A stretch of DNA of 64,000 nt from Clostridiaceae bacterium (GCA_902363375.1 CABIZX010000001.1:1054001-1118000), one strand, 5' to 3'; positions 56,321-64,000 are shown, counted from the stretch's first letter. Notes: generated by a model not told the origin, from the letters alone. Translations and numbers: made by a program.

Positions 56321-57499
56321 ATGTTTAATTTAATACTCTTAATTATTATGTCTCCGTATACTGCGTTATTTTTGGGGGTATATACTACTTATAAAATGAT
56401 AAAGATGCGAGAAGAATTTAAAAAGAATAGTTGGAACATGGGACTAATTGTATTATTTGGATGGTCTTTATTAGTTGGACTTCTAAACAAAAGTATTATG
56501 TCTTCGGCAGTGTCAATAGTATTTTTCTTGTACTTTACAATAAGTGTATTTTTACAAAGTTATTGCAAGAGTGAGGAAAAATTAGAAATCATATGCAGCT
56601 ACTTAATTAAATTCTCCATATTTTCTGGTATTGTTGGAATAATTGAAAAGATTACCTTTTCATATTTGCCTATGGAACTTTGGAAAAAGATTTTAGGAGT
56701 ACCACTTACTGTTTCGACTGACCATAGAATTTTCAGTACTTTTGGAAATCCTAACATAGCTGGAGATTGGTTTGCTATTATGATAATAATGGCCATATAC
56801 TATGCTTCTAACAGCAAAAGCTTAAAAGATAAGGTAACCTATTATGGAGCTATAGCTCTTTTCTTATTAAATCTTTGCTTAACAGGATCAAGAGGTGCTT
56901 TTATTGGATTACTGTTTGGGATAAGTGCATTATTCCTATTAGAGCTAAAAAGAAATAGAAATGATGTAATAATAATGATAGCTATAGCATTAGTTATTGG
57001 CATAGTAGGATTTACACCACCAAAGGTATCGGATATATCTCAAGAAATCACAGGGCATCATATTGAAAGATCCTTTGATACTAGGGAAGAGATTTGGATA
57101 GGTTCCTTAAGGATGATTGAAGAAAAGCCATTGACTGGATGGGGAATGCTAGGAACTATAGAACATGGCCATGAATTCTCAAGGTATAGTGCAGTAATTA
57201 ATCATTCTCATAATATTTGGCTATCCCTTTTTACCTCTTTAGGATTAGTGGGACTTTTAGTTTATTTATATATGAGGGCAAATATATATAAAGATTTAAT
57301 TTATCTATATAAATCCGGATACAATAGTGCTGCTTTACTTATGGCAATACAAGCTGTGGTTTTAATCCATGGAGTTATTGATTTTACAATAATAACACCA
57401 CAAATAGGAATATTATTTATTGGATCATCCTCTATAATAACTACTTTAGCAAGAGAGAGTGTAAGTGTATTTTCAAAGAGGAGAAGTATAGCTGTATAG
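56321..57499 (+). CDS. O-antigen ligase / polymerase (Wzy-like) family membrane protein
   Basis: A 392-aa protein with about ten hydrophobic segments. The Wzy_C signatures are TGSRGAFIGLLFGI and, after an extracytoplasmic loop, LTGWGMLGT...HSHNIWLSLFTSLGLVGLLVY. Family members join polysaccharide units or transfer glycans to an acceptor. No glycosyltransferase or capsule gene is adjacent, so the substrate is unknown. ATG 56321 is chosen because AAAGGTG sits six bases before it; the GTG nine bases upstream is within that site. It is monocistronic and terminated. Confidence 0.83.
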   Translation: MFNLILLIIMSPYTALFLGVYTTYKMIKMREEFKKNSWNMGLIVLFGWSLLVGLLNKSIMSSAVSIVFFLYFTISVFLQSYCKSEEKLEIICSYLIKFSIFSGIVGIIEKITFSYLPMELWKKILGVPLTVSTDHRIFSTFGNPNIAGDWFAIMIIMAIYYASNSKSLKDKVTYYGAIALFLLNLCLTGSRGAFIGLLFGISALFLLELKRNRNDVIIMIAIALVIGIVGFTPPKVSDISQEITGHHIERSFDTREEIWIGSLRMIEEKPLTGWGMLGTIEHGHEFSRYSAVINHSHNIWLSLFTSLGLVGLLVYLYMRANIYKDLIYLYKSGYNSAALLMAIQAVVLIHGVIDFTIITPQIGILFIGSSSIITTLARESVSVFSKRRSIAV

Positions 57500-57521
57500 T
57501 TTGTAAATTTGAATTTTTATT

Positions 57522-57564
57522 AAAAGCTTTTATGAGGAATAGAGTTCCTTATAAAGGCTTTTTT
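57522..57564 (+). terminator. Terminator after the O-antigen-ligase-like gene
   Basis: AAAAGC-TTTTAT-AGGAA pairs with TTCCT-ATAAA-GGCTTTT around a short loop and ends in a T-run. Confidence 0.75.
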
Positions 57565-57566
57565 AC

Positions 57567-57840
57567 ATATTAAATTTATTCATATTCAAAAATCTAATTA
57601 ATTTTATGTGTGCCACTATATAATAATGCTTCTTAGGTCATAAGCTTAACTAAACTTTAATAGAAAATTAAACTACCTATGAGTTTAGACTTTACTTAAT
57701 ATTAATTGTATTAGTATAACCAATAAATAATATTATATTTATCAATAATTAGTATTGGTAAATTATTATGTGAAGAAATACAATAGAATTAAGAATAATG
57801 TATTACATTTTATAATAGTTTAAATGGGAGGCATTACACT
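57567..57840. other. Intergenic region upstream of a hypothetical gene
   Basis: A/T-rich. The only clear signal is ACCAATA (57719-57725) with TATTGGT (57753-57759), an inverted repeat within a longer run of TAT and TTA steps. It could be an operator. No promoter of consensus quality is visible. Confidence 0.4.
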
Positions 57841-58302
57841 ATGAATCTAGAATATTTGAGAGCAATGGATAAATCTACTAGAGAGAAGATTATGAGAGAA
57901 GAGTTGGGAGAAGAAAAATGCAAGATAATAGATAAATTTAATTTACATCCTAATGAAAACTTATATTGGGAAAGAATAGAGCCTAAATATCCTAATCAAG
58001 AATATTTTAGCCATAAACTAGCTATGAAGAGTTCATCCATAGGAATAATATTTCATATAAATAGATTATGCTATGCAAAGACTAAATATTTTGAGCAGAA
58101 TTGGGATAAATTTATTCCTTGTGTATATAGCCATAAATATAATTTTGTAGAAACAGAAATTTATGATATGGAATATATTAAACATAAAAGTACAGGTATA
58201 ATTTTAGATTTGAGAGAACTTGCTAAAATCCATTGGATAGATGATTTTAGAGAGATATGCAGATATTTAGAAAAAAAAGAAATAGAAATACAAGTTTCAT
58301 AA
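57841..58302 (+). CDS. Hypothetical protein, 153 aa
   Basis: I do not recognise the family. It is soluble, with no signal or membrane segment, and is rich in aromatic and charged residues (for example LHPNENLYWERIEPKYPNQEYF and NFVETEIYDMEYIKHK). Three Cys (KCKII, RLCYAK, PCVYS) are scattered and do not form a metal motif. The ATG is preceded by GGGAGGC. It is a single-gene unit closed by a clear hairpin. The base composition and ribosome-binding site match the neighbourhood, so nothing marks it as recently acquired. Confidence 0.65.
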   Translation: MNLEYLRAMDKSTREKIMREELGEEKCKIIDKFNLHPNENLYWERIEPKYPNQEYFSHKLAMKSSSIGIIFHINRLCYAKTKYFEQNWDKFIPCVYSHKYNFVETEIYDMEYIKHKSTGIILDLRELAKIHWIDDFREICRYLEKKEIEIQVS

Positions 58303-58314
58303 AGATAAAGGACA

Positions 58315-58353
58315 AGAGCTTAATTATTATTGAATAATTGAGCTCTATTTTTT
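58315..58353 (+). terminator. Terminator after the 153-aa hypothetical gene
   Basis: AGAGCT-T-AATTATT and AATAATT-G-AGCTCT pair around a short loop, followed by ATTTTTT. Confidence 0.82.
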
Positions 58354-58435
58354 ATAACGCTACTATAAAAATCAGCGAAATTAGTTTAATATATACATAT
58401 ATAAATTTATTTAATTATATAGAGTTTGAAAAGGG

Positions 58436-59896
58436 GTGGATATTATTATAAATATAGATTGGAAACCAGATAAAAATTTAAATAAGCCCCTATATATTCA
58501 GATTAAAGATTACTTTAAGGAAAAAATAATTTTAGGGGAATGGCAAGTTGGGTTTATGATTCCTACACAACGAGAATTGGCTAAGATTTTTAATGTAAAT
58601 AGAAGTACTATTGTAGCAGCAATAGATGAGTTAAAGGCAGAAGGAATCCTTGAAGGAAAAGGTAAAGGCGGAACAAAGATAGTAAATAATGTATCACCAC
58701 TGCTAGTTAACATACAACCAGACTGGAAGTCTTACATTGATGAGGGAATTCATATTCCAAATGTTAAAACCATCAAAAAAATTAATACTCTTGAATTTAG
58801 AAATGACTACATTAGACTGAGTACCGGAGAACCTTCATCGGAATTATTTCCAAAGGAAAATATGAAAATAATATTAAATGAAATAGCTAAAGATATGAAC
58901 AATTTGGGATATGAAAGTCCTAGTGGAACCATGTATCTTAGAGAGCAAGTAAGTAAATATTTAAGGAATTTTGGTATAGATGCATCACCATCTTCAATAC
59001 TTATTGTTTCAGGAGCATTACAAGCTATCCAGTTAATATCTATGGGATTATTGCAAAAGGGATCAACAGTTTTGCTAGAAAATCCATCATATATGTATTC
59101 ACTTCAAATATTTCAATCCTTAGATATGAGAAGAAGAGGAATACCAATGGATAAAGAAGGTGTTGAAGCTAGTCTGATTCCTGATTATATAAAAAAGCAT
59201 GTTCCATCTATACTATATACTATACCAAACTTTCAAAATCCTACATCTATAGTCATGTCAAAACAAAGGAGGAAAGAACTTTTGAAAGTTTGCCAGCAGG
59301 AAAGGCTACCAATTATAGAAGATGATGTTTATAGAGAACTATGGATTGATAGCCCCCCACCTATACCTATCAAAAGCATGGATAATAATGGATTAGTATT
59401 ATATGTAGGAAGTGTATCTAAGGCATTATGCCCTGGTTTGAGAATTGGATGGATTGTTGGACCTGAACCAGTAATTGAACGATTGGGAGATATAAAAATG
59501 CAAACGGACTATGGTTCTAGTTCATTATCACAACTTACGGTAGGAAAATGGCTAGAAACAGGATTGTATGAAGAACATCTAAAGGAGATAAGAAAGCAGT
59601 TAGCCATAAGAAGAGATATAACAATTAGTGCTTTGAATAAATATTTTAAGGATATAGCTGTATGGGATGTACCATTAGGAGGTTATTATGTATGGATTAC
59701 TTTAAAATATAAAATAGGAATGTATAAGCTTTTTGATGAAGCATGTAAAATAGGAATTTTATTGTATCCTGGGTATATATATGATGCTAATTTTAATTAT
59801 TCTTTAAGAATTTCCTTTTCTTATGCACCAATAGGAGAATTAGAAGAAGGTTTATTTAGGTTATCGATTCTTATTAAAGAATTAATTAAGAGTTAA
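58436..59896 (+). CDS. MocR-type (GntR HTH fused to aminotransferase) regulator
   Basis: This protein of about 486 aa has a GntR winged helix (residues about 15-80: LYIQIKDYFKEKI, PTQRELAKIFNVNRSTIVAAI) and a class I aminotransferase domain with YESPSGTMYLREQV, PNFQNPTSIVMS, IIEDDVYRELW and the PLP Lys in YVGSVSKALCPGLRIGW. MocR proteins use PLP or external aldimines as effectors and control vitamin B6, GABA or amino-acid genes. The start is uncertain. GTG 58436 lies inside the Shine-Dalgarno AAGGGGTGG, and the frame from 58445 (ATT) is nearer to where homologues begin. The likely target is unknown; an ornithine racemase gene follows. Confidence 0.84.
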   Translation: MDIIINIDWKPDKNLNKPLYIQIKDYFKEKIILGEWQVGFMIPTQRELAKIFNVNRSTIVAAIDELKAEGILEGKGKGGTKIVNNVSPLLVNIQPDWKSYIDEGIHIPNVKTIKKINTLEFRNDYIRLSTGEPSSELFPKENMKIILNEIAKDMNNLGYESPSGTMYLREQVSKYLRNFGIDASPSSILIVSGALQAIQLISMGLLQKGSTVLLENPSYMYSLQIFQSLDMRRRGIPMDKEGVEASLIPDYIKKHVPSILYTIPNFQNPTSIVMSKQRRKELLKVCQQERLPIIEDDVYRELWIDSPPPIPIKSMDNNGLVLYVGSVSKALCPGLRIGWIVGPEPVIERLGDIKMQTDYGSSSLSQLTVGKWLETGLYEEHLKEIRKQLAIRRDITISALNKYFKDIAVWDVPLGGYYVWITLKYKIGMYKLFDEACKIGILLYPGYIYDANFNYSLRISFSYAPIGELEEGLFRLSILIKELIKS

Positions 59897-60262
59897 TTTC
59901 ATTAACACCACTTTGAAAGTAATTAAATCTTAATTACCCCAAAATATAAGGAGCAAAAGGACTTAACCCTGTACAAACTAATCATAAGAACAATGCAAAT
60001 AATCTGAAAGGGTGTGCTTGGTTTTGTGAATAGTATTAACAGTAGATCAATAATTAAAACATAAAATATAGCATATCAGAATCAAAGGTGCTCATAACAC
60101 AATTATATGGTTGTGTTATGAGCACCTTTTGGTTGGGTACATTTTAATTAATATGGATGGAGAAATATTGAGTGAATTTTCTTATAATAAAAGCAAGGTA
60201 CAGCTGTTAAATAAAACTAATTTAAATTAGATATCTTTATTAAGTGGGGAATGGAGAGAGAT
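59897..60262. other. Intergenic region between MocR and ornithine racemase genes
   Basis: About 365 bases. A hairpin lies at 60084-60129, with a perfect 19-bp stem (AAAGGTGCTCATAACACAA and its inverse) around an eight-base loop, followed by TTGG rather than a T-run; it may act as a terminator for the upstream gene. GTAATTAA-ATC-TTAATTAC near 59920 is a smaller hairpin. A stretch at 59940-60040 has unusual composition (GGACTTAACCCTG) but no ORF. Confidence 0.45.
60084..60129 (+). terminator. Strong hairpin between MocR and orr
   Basis: A perfect 19-bp inverted repeat (60084-60102 with 60111-60129) with an eight-base loop. The 3' arm ends in TTTT. It may serve the upstream transcript or lie in the orr leader. 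Confidence 0.6.
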
Positions 60263-61402
60263 ATGATAGAAAACACTGTAATTAATGATATTCATATTAA
60301 GGATATAGAGGATAAGGAAGGATTTCCGTTATTAGAAGTAAATTTGAAAAAGGTATATAAAAATACTAAATATGTGGTGAATTTATGTGAAAATCGAGGA
60401 ATTTCTGTAGCAGGAGTCGTTAAAGTTGTGCACGCTATGCCTGAGGTAGTATCAGAAATGGATAAAGCAGGATGTAAATATCTTGCGACATCAAGAATTA
60501 ATCAAGTTATAAAAATGAAGAATCAAGGTGTGAAAAAGCCAATTATGCTAATTAGAATACCCATGTATAGCGAAATAAAACAATTAGTAGAATATGTAGA
60601 TATAAGTTTAAATTCTGAAATAGAAACTTTAAAAAAAATAAATGAGGAATGTAAGAATCAAAATAAAGAACACAAGGTAATTTTAATGATGGATTTAGGT
60701 GATTTAAGAGAAGGGATTATAGATGAAGAAGAATTTATAAATCTAGCTTTGTTTGTAGAAAAAGAATTAAAAAATCTAAAGCTTTATGGTATTGGAACAA
60801 ATTTAGGTTGTTACGGCTCTGTAAAGCCTACAGAGAATAACTTAGGGAAACTCTGTAATGTTGCAGAAAAAATTGAGAAATTAATTGGAAGAGAGCTAGA
60901 TGTGATATCAGGAGGAGCTACTTCATCCTTAACTTTAATTTGGGATGATAAAATACCAAGTAAAATTAATAATTTAAGAATAGGCGAAGGTATATTAGTA
61001 GCTAAGGATTTAGATGATTTTTGGCAATATGATATGTCTATGCTTTATCAAGATGCGTTTTTGCTCAAAGCACAGGTAGTTGAAGTAAAAAATAAGCCAT
61101 CTCATCCTATTGGAGAAATATTTATAGATGCTTTTGGGAATAAACCAACTTATAAGGACAGAGGGGAAAGAAAGAGAGCATTACTAGCAATAGGAAAACA
61201 AGATTTTGTTTCAGTAGACACATTAGTACCAATCGATAAAAATATAGAAGTAATTGGCGCTAGTAGTGATCATCTAATTATAGATATAGAAAGTTGTGAA
61301 AATGATTATAGAGTTGGTGATATTATAGAATTCAACATATATTATCCTCATTTATTATATCTAAGCGGCTCTAAAGATGTAGGTAAGAGATTTATATATT
61401 AG
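60263..61402 (+). CDS. orr: Ornithine racemase (alanine-racemase-fold, PLP-dependent)
   Basis: A 379-aa PLP barrel enzyme. The PLP Lys is in ISVAGVVKVVHAMPE, and DISLNSEIET, ILMMDLGDLREGI, IGTNLGCYGSVKPTENNLGKL, INNLRIGEGIL, and IGEIFIDAFGNKP follow; this set matches clostridial ornithine racemase. The second half (GERKRALLAIGKQD, EVIGASSDHLIIDI) also agrees. It converts L- to D-ornithine, which feeds the D-ornithine aminomutase route of ornithine fermentation. ATG 60263 is chosen because GGAG at 60253-60256 serves it; the ATG at 60251 has no spacing to its site. The downstream fermentation genes are not in the window. Confidence 0.83.
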   Translation: MIENTVINDIHIKDIEDKEGFPLLEVNLKKVYKNTKYVVNLCENRGISVAGVVKVVHAMPEVVSEMDKAGCKYLATSRINQVIKMKNQGVKKPIMLIRIPMYSEIKQLVEYVDISLNSEIETLKKINEECKNQNKEHKVILMMDLGDLREGIIDEEEFINLALFVEKELKNLKLYGIGTNLGCYGSVKPTENNLGKLCNVAEKIEKLIGRELDVISGGATSSLTLIWDDKIPSKINNLRIGEGILVAKDLDDFWQYDMSMLYQDAFLLKAQVVEVKNKPSHPIGEIFIDAFGNKPTYKDRGERKRALLAIGKQDFVSVDTLVPIDKNIEVIGASSDHLIIDIESCENDYRVGDIIEFNIYYPHLLYLSGSKDVGKRFIY

Positions 61403-61508
61403 GATAAGATAAAGAATGTAGATTTATATAAGGCTATAAATTAGGTGTAATATAATTATAGGCATATGAAATAGATTTTCGCACATCTATCGTATATGTC
61501 TATAATTA

Positions 61509-61537
61509 TTTACAAAATTAAATAATTTAACTATAAT
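61509..61537 (+). promoter_or_regulatory. Promoter of the first tRNA-Lys
   Basis: TTTACA (61509-61514), 17 bases and TATAAT (61532-61537) give a consensus sigma-A promoter 20 bases before the tRNA. Confidence 0.75.
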
Positions 61538-61557
61538 AATACTTGTGACAAGGACAT

Positions 61558-61633
61558 GTGTCATTAGCTCAGTTGGCAGAGCACCTGACTCTTAATCAGG
61601 GGGTCCAGGGTTCGAACCCCTGATGGCGCACCA
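61558..61633 (+). tRNA. tRNA-Lys(CTT), first copy
   Basis: A 76-nt cloverleaf with encoded CCA. The acceptor GTGTCAT pairs with ATGGCGC, the D arm is GCTC...GAGC, the anticodon stem CCTGA/TCAGG encloses loop CTCTTAA with anticodon CTT, and the T arm is CAGGG-TTCGAAC-CCCTG. It reads AAG lysine codons. It has its own promoter and terminator. Confidence 0.97.
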
Positions 61634-61638
61634 AAGGA

Positions 61639-61667
61639 AACAATACTGAATAGTATTGTTTTTTTTT
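61639..61667 (+). terminator. Terminator after the first tRNA-Lys
   Basis: AACAATACT (61639-61647) pairs with AGTATTGTT (61652-61660), followed by a T-run to 61667. Confidence 0.88.
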
Positions 61668-61803
61668 ATAAATTTTTAAAAGAATATAAGTATAATAAGC
61701 AATTAGTAAAGGTATAATAATTAGGTATGAAAGTAAATTACATTAGCTTATATTTTATTCCATTAAATGATAAATATTTATATAAAGTATTTTATTAAAA
61801 TAC

Positions 61804-61832
61804 TTTACAAAACTTTCAGTCGGTTGTATAAT
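61804..61832 (+). promoter_or_regulatory. Promoter of the second tRNA-Lys
   Basis: TTTACA (61804-61809), 17 bases and TATAAT (61827-61832). It repeats the arrangement at the first copy. Confidence 0.75.
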
Positions 61833-61852
61833 AATATTTGTAACAAGGACAT

Positions 61853-61928
61853 GTGTCATTAGCTCAGTTGGCAGAGCACCTGACTCTTAATCAGGGGGTC
61901 CAGGGTTCGAACCCCTGATGGCGCACCA
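61853..61928 (+). tRNA. tRNA-Lys(CTT), second copy
   Basis: Identical in sequence to the first copy, 295 bases downstream, with the same preceding ACAAGGACAT. It has its own promoter and terminator. The pair arose by tandem duplication, since leader bases immediately upstream are also shared while the terminator sequences differ. Confidence 0.97.
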
Positions 61929-61931
61929 AAG

Positions 61932-61966
61932 CTCGTAATACGGATGAAAGTATTACGAGTTTTTTA
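61932..61966 (+). terminator. Terminator after the second tRNA-Lys
   Basis: CTCGTAATAC (61932-61941) pairs with GTATTACGAG (61950-61959), followed by seven T. Confidence 0.9.
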
Positions 61967-62047
61967 TTTGAAGACTATAAATAAAAATTTTAATAAAGTA
62001 TATTAAAATAGGATAGATTTTATATGTGATGAAAGAAGGAAAAGATA

Positions 62048-62851
62048 ATGAATTGTTTATCAATAGAAGAGACAGAAAGTTTCCTTTGTTTTATATTTAG
62101 AGGAAATGAGTTATTGATTAAAGAAAATAAAGATAAGATTTCAATACTAGAACTTGAGAGTTTAGAATCTATTAATGTAAATCCTGTGAGAATTCAAAAT
62201 CTAGGATTTAGAAATAACCATAGATGTTACTCAGTAGAAGTATCACAGGATTATTTGGAACCAGAAGGAATGAGGTTTATAGATCTAAGAAGTTTATATG
62301 GACAAGTTTCTGATGAAATGTACGTAGAAGCAGGACGTGCCATTCAAATTATGAATTGGGATAGAACTCATCAATTTTGTGGGGTATGTGGTAATATTAC
62401 GGATAAAATACCTAATGAGTATGGTAAAATATGTCCTAAATGTGGATTTGTAAGCTATCCAAGGATAAGTCCAGCTATAATAGTTGCCATTGTTAAGGAT
62501 GGAAAATTACTTCTTGCCAGAAATGCCCAATCAAAACATAATTTTTATAGTGTTTTGGCAGGATTCTTAGAACCTGGTGAAACTCTAGAACAATGCGTAG
62601 AGAGAGAAGTTATGGAAGAAGTAGGTATAAAGGTTAAGAACATAAGATATTTTGGAAATCAACCATGGCCTTTTCCAAACTCTCTTATGGTCGGATTCAT
62701 AGCAGAATATGATGATGGTGAAATTGAAGTTGATGGAGTTGAGATTGAAGAAGCAGGTTGGTTTGATGCAGATGATTTACCTAATATTCCAGGAAATATT
62801 AGTATCGCAAGAAAATTAATAGATTGGTTTAAGGATAACTATACTTCATAA
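62048..62851 (+). CDS. nudC: NAD(+) diphosphatase (Nudix, NudC type)
   Basis: This 267-aa protein has an N-terminal domain, a zinc ribbon (CGVCGNITDKIPNEYGKICPKCG) and a Nudix domain with box GFLEPGETLEQCVEREVMEE followed by the NudC SQPWPFPxS-type motif NQPWPFPNSLMVGF. It hydrolyses NAD(H) to NMN and AMP and, in other bacteria, removes NAD caps from RNA. AGAAGGAAAAG precedes the ATG. It is monocistronic or followed by the small hypothetical gene 119 bases downstream. Confidence 0.94.
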   Translation: MNCLSIEETESFLCFIFRGNELLIKENKDKISILELESLESINVNPVRIQNLGFRNNHRCYSVEVSQDYLEPEGMRFIDLRSLYGQVSDEMYVEAGRAIQIMNWDRTHQFCGVCGNITDKIPNEYGKICPKCGFVSYPRISPAIIVAIVKDGKLLLARNAQSKHNFYSVLAGFLEPGETLEQCVEREVMEEVGIKVKNIRYFGNQPWPFPNSLMVGFIAEYDDGEIEVDGVEIEEAGWFDADDLPNIPGNISIARKLIDWFKDNYTS

Positions 62852-62970
62852 TAAATTTCTACTAAATTTAATTGTGCAATTTAATGGAACTAATACTTTG
62901 ATTTTACAGTATACTAAAGAAACTTTGACACATAATAAGTATGAAGAAATGTGTTAAAGGAGGGATATGT

Positions 62971-63168
62971 ATGGATCATAAACTAATAAGAGAACAACAA
63001 TATGAGGTTAAACAACGTGAGGATGATAAAAGAAAGTATACAAAAGAAAACTATCTTCGTAACGGTAGCAAATCTCAAGGACAATATGCTCAAAGTAGCT
63101 TTAATACTACTATAGAAGAACCCGGTATGAATGAGAGTGGTATTGTAGCAAAGAAAAATGGTTATTAA
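62971..63168 (+). CDS. Small hydrophilic hypothetical protein, 65 aa
   Basis: Unknown family. The product is short, strongly charged and Gln/Lys/Asn-rich (HKLIREQQYEVKQREDDKRKY), without Cys or membrane segments, and ends in GIVAKKNGY. The ATG at 62971 follows AAAGGAGGGA (62956-62965), a very strong ribosome-binding site, so it is likely to be expressed; the ATG 30 bases upstream lacks one. A terminator follows, so it is probably a single-gene unit. The composition resembles small clostridial proteins seen in spores or stress, but that is only an impression. Confidence 0.65.
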   Translation: MDHKLIREQQYEVKQREDDKRKYTKENYLRNGSKSQGQYAQSSFNTTIEEPGMNESGIVAKKNGY

Positions 63169-63192
63169 AAGCTAATATTCTATTTATATGAG

Positions 63193-63233
63193 GCCTCATT
63201 CGATTAACTTTGAATGAGGCTTTAATTTTTTAA
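63193..63233 (+). terminator. Terminator after the 65-aa gene
   Basis: GCCTCATTC (63193-63201) pairs with GAATGAGGC (63212-63220), followed by TTTAATTTTTT. Confidence 0.85.
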
Positions 63234-63312
63234 ATATATTCAAATGAATAATTATAGCTATGGTATAATAAATCTATTAAATTTTACATGATATACAAGG
63301 AGCAATAAAACT

Positions 63313-64000
63313 ATGAATAAGAATAAAGTTAAAACTTTTGCTATATGGGCAAGGAATAATCTTATTGAAAGAGTAAAGGATAGAGCATATAAAATTGGTA
63401 TTGAAGATAATAAGATTAAAGATATAGAAGAATTCGAAGGTGGATTTAGAGTAGTTGGAAGTAAAGAAGTATTTAATATTTTACCTGCACATAGAAGAGC
63501 TCTAATAAATGAAATAAAAGCTAAATCCTTTGATGAAGTTGTGGAAGATGTGGCATATACTTGGTTTAATAGATTTATAGCTTTAAGATATATGGAAGTC
63601 AATGAATACCTTCCTATTGGAATAAGAATTATATCTTCAGAAATACCAGGTAAAAAGGAACCTGATATTATATCTAGGGTTGGAGAAGTTATAAGAGAAT
63701 TGAAGCTTGATGCTGATCTGGTCTATAGCTTATTAGATAGTGGTAGAAATTCTGATAGAGAAAAATTGTATAAATATATTTTAATAAGACAATGTAATGA
63801 GTTAGGAGAGATTATTCCTAGTTTATTTGAAAAAATAGAGGACTATACGGAGTTATTGTTCCCAGATAACCTCCTAGAGGATGGTTCTATATTAAGAAAA
63901 ATGTGTAGTGACATTGAGGAAAAAGATTGGAAGCAGGAAGTAGAGATTATAGGATGGATGTATCAGTACTATATATCTGAAAAAAAAGATAAGGTATTTG
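63313..64000 (+). CDS. pglX: BREX-type adenine-specific DNA methyltransferase PglX, N-terminal part (gene cut by window end)
   Basis: The ATG at 63313 follows AAGGAG (63297-63302), and the frame stays open for 229 codons to the window edge. The N-terminus MNKNKVKTFAIWARNNLIERV and the segments EVVEDVAYTWFNRFIALRYMEVNEYLP, KYILIRQCNELGEIIPSLFEKIEDYTELLFPDNLL and EIIGWMYQYYISEKKDKVF match the PglX N-terminal domain of BREX phage-defence systems. The methyltransferase motifs (NPPY and others) lie beyond the window. PglX modifies host DNA in BREX and is needed for both protection and phage exclusion. No brxA, brxB or brxC precedes it here, unlike the usual type I order. A shadow frame on the other strand at 63258-63602 is not real. 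Confidence 0.88.
   Translation, partial: MNKNKVKTFAIWARNNLIERVKDRAYKIGIEDNKIKDIEEFEGGFRVVGSKEVFNILPAHRRALINEIKAKSFDEVVEDVAYTWFNRFIALRYMEVNEYLPIGIRIISSEIPGKKEPDIISRVGEVIRELKLDADLVYSLLDSGRNSDREKLYKYILIRQCNELGEIIPSLFEKIEDYTELLFPDNLLEDGSILRKMCSDIEEKDWKQEVEIIGWMYQYYISEKKDKVF

Noticed and set aside
63258..63602. 114-aa minus-strand frame
   Set aside because: It is the complement of the pglX N-terminus, which has a ribosome-binding site and family motifs.

Overview
The window is A+T-rich DNA with gene content and ribosome-binding sites (strong AGGAGG-type) typical of an anaerobic, amino-acid-fermenting Firmicute, most likely Clostridium sensu stricto. The evidence is an arginine deiminase set next to an arginase, an ornithine racemase, a B12-free de novo purine operon with a fused clostridial PurL, a Fur-controlled flavodoxin, DUF3793 and DUF1858 proteins, and FeoAB with a DtxR-type regulator. 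No replication origin, rRNA, prophage or CRISPR array is visible.

Layout. 1-4.4 kb: the tail of pncB, a small hypothetical protein, an SDR oxidoreductase, a MATE exporter behind a leader with an intrinsic terminator, and a membrane-anchored metallophosphoesterase. 4.45-5.54 kb: a complete IS1595-like insertion sequence. 5.6-8.6 kb: a zinc-uptake operon (Fur-family regulator, znuA, znuC, znuB) with a palindromic operator on its promoter. 8.6-11.1 kb: threonine aldolase and a MerR-methyltransferase fusion. 11.3-16.8 kb: arginine catabolism (arcA, argF/arcB, arcC, arginase). 16.9-18.4 kb: small redox and HMA-fold proteins and a second SDR. 18.6-25.8 kb: an amidohydrolase and a peptide transporter operon (oppBCDFA). 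26.2-29.7 kb: pyrG, a flavodoxin between two Fur boxes with DUF3793, and a VOC protein. 29.8-33.2 kb: feoAB divergent from a DtxR/MntR-type regulator. 33.3-37.3 kb: a two-component system and an M29 aminopeptidase. 37.7-41.3 kb: an M20-like protein that has lost most catalytic residues, VanZ, YdcF and a ROK kinase. 41.34-41.55 kb: an internally deleted copy of the IS from 4.5 kb. 41.8-52.7 kb: the purine operon purLECFMNHD. 52.7-55.7 kb: an AraC/PocR regulator divergent from a sugar nucleotidyltransferase and a NahK-like kinase. 55.8-63.2 kb: a candidate structured RNA, an O-antigen-ligase-like protein, a hypothetical protein, a MocR regulator, ornithine racemase, two identical tRNA-Lys(CTT) genes, nudC and a small hypothetical protein. 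The window ends inside a pglX gene, the BREX adenine methyltransferase.

How the genes work together. Arginine can be broken down to ornithine, ATP and CO2 plus ammonia (ADI route) or hydrolysed to ornithine and urea. Ornithine racemase could then pass ornithine to D-ornithine-dependent fermentation. Peptide import (Opp) and peptidases supply amino acids. Metal homeostasis appears in three parts: a Zur-like zinc system, ferrous-iron uptake with a DtxR-type regulator, and an iron-starvation flavodoxin. The purine operon runs from PRPP amination to IMP, apart from the purB step, which is not in the window.

The most unusual items are: (i) the M20-family protein in which the bridging Asp, the general-base Glu and two His residues are all replaced; (ii) the IS that carries an intrinsic terminator on its antisense strand, with a deleted relative that now supplies that terminator downstream of the ROK gene; (iii) the MerR-methyltransferase fusion with its own 19-bp-spacer promoter; (iv) a candidate non-coding RNA at 55.8 kb; and (v) pglX at the right edge without brxA, brxB or brxC upstream.
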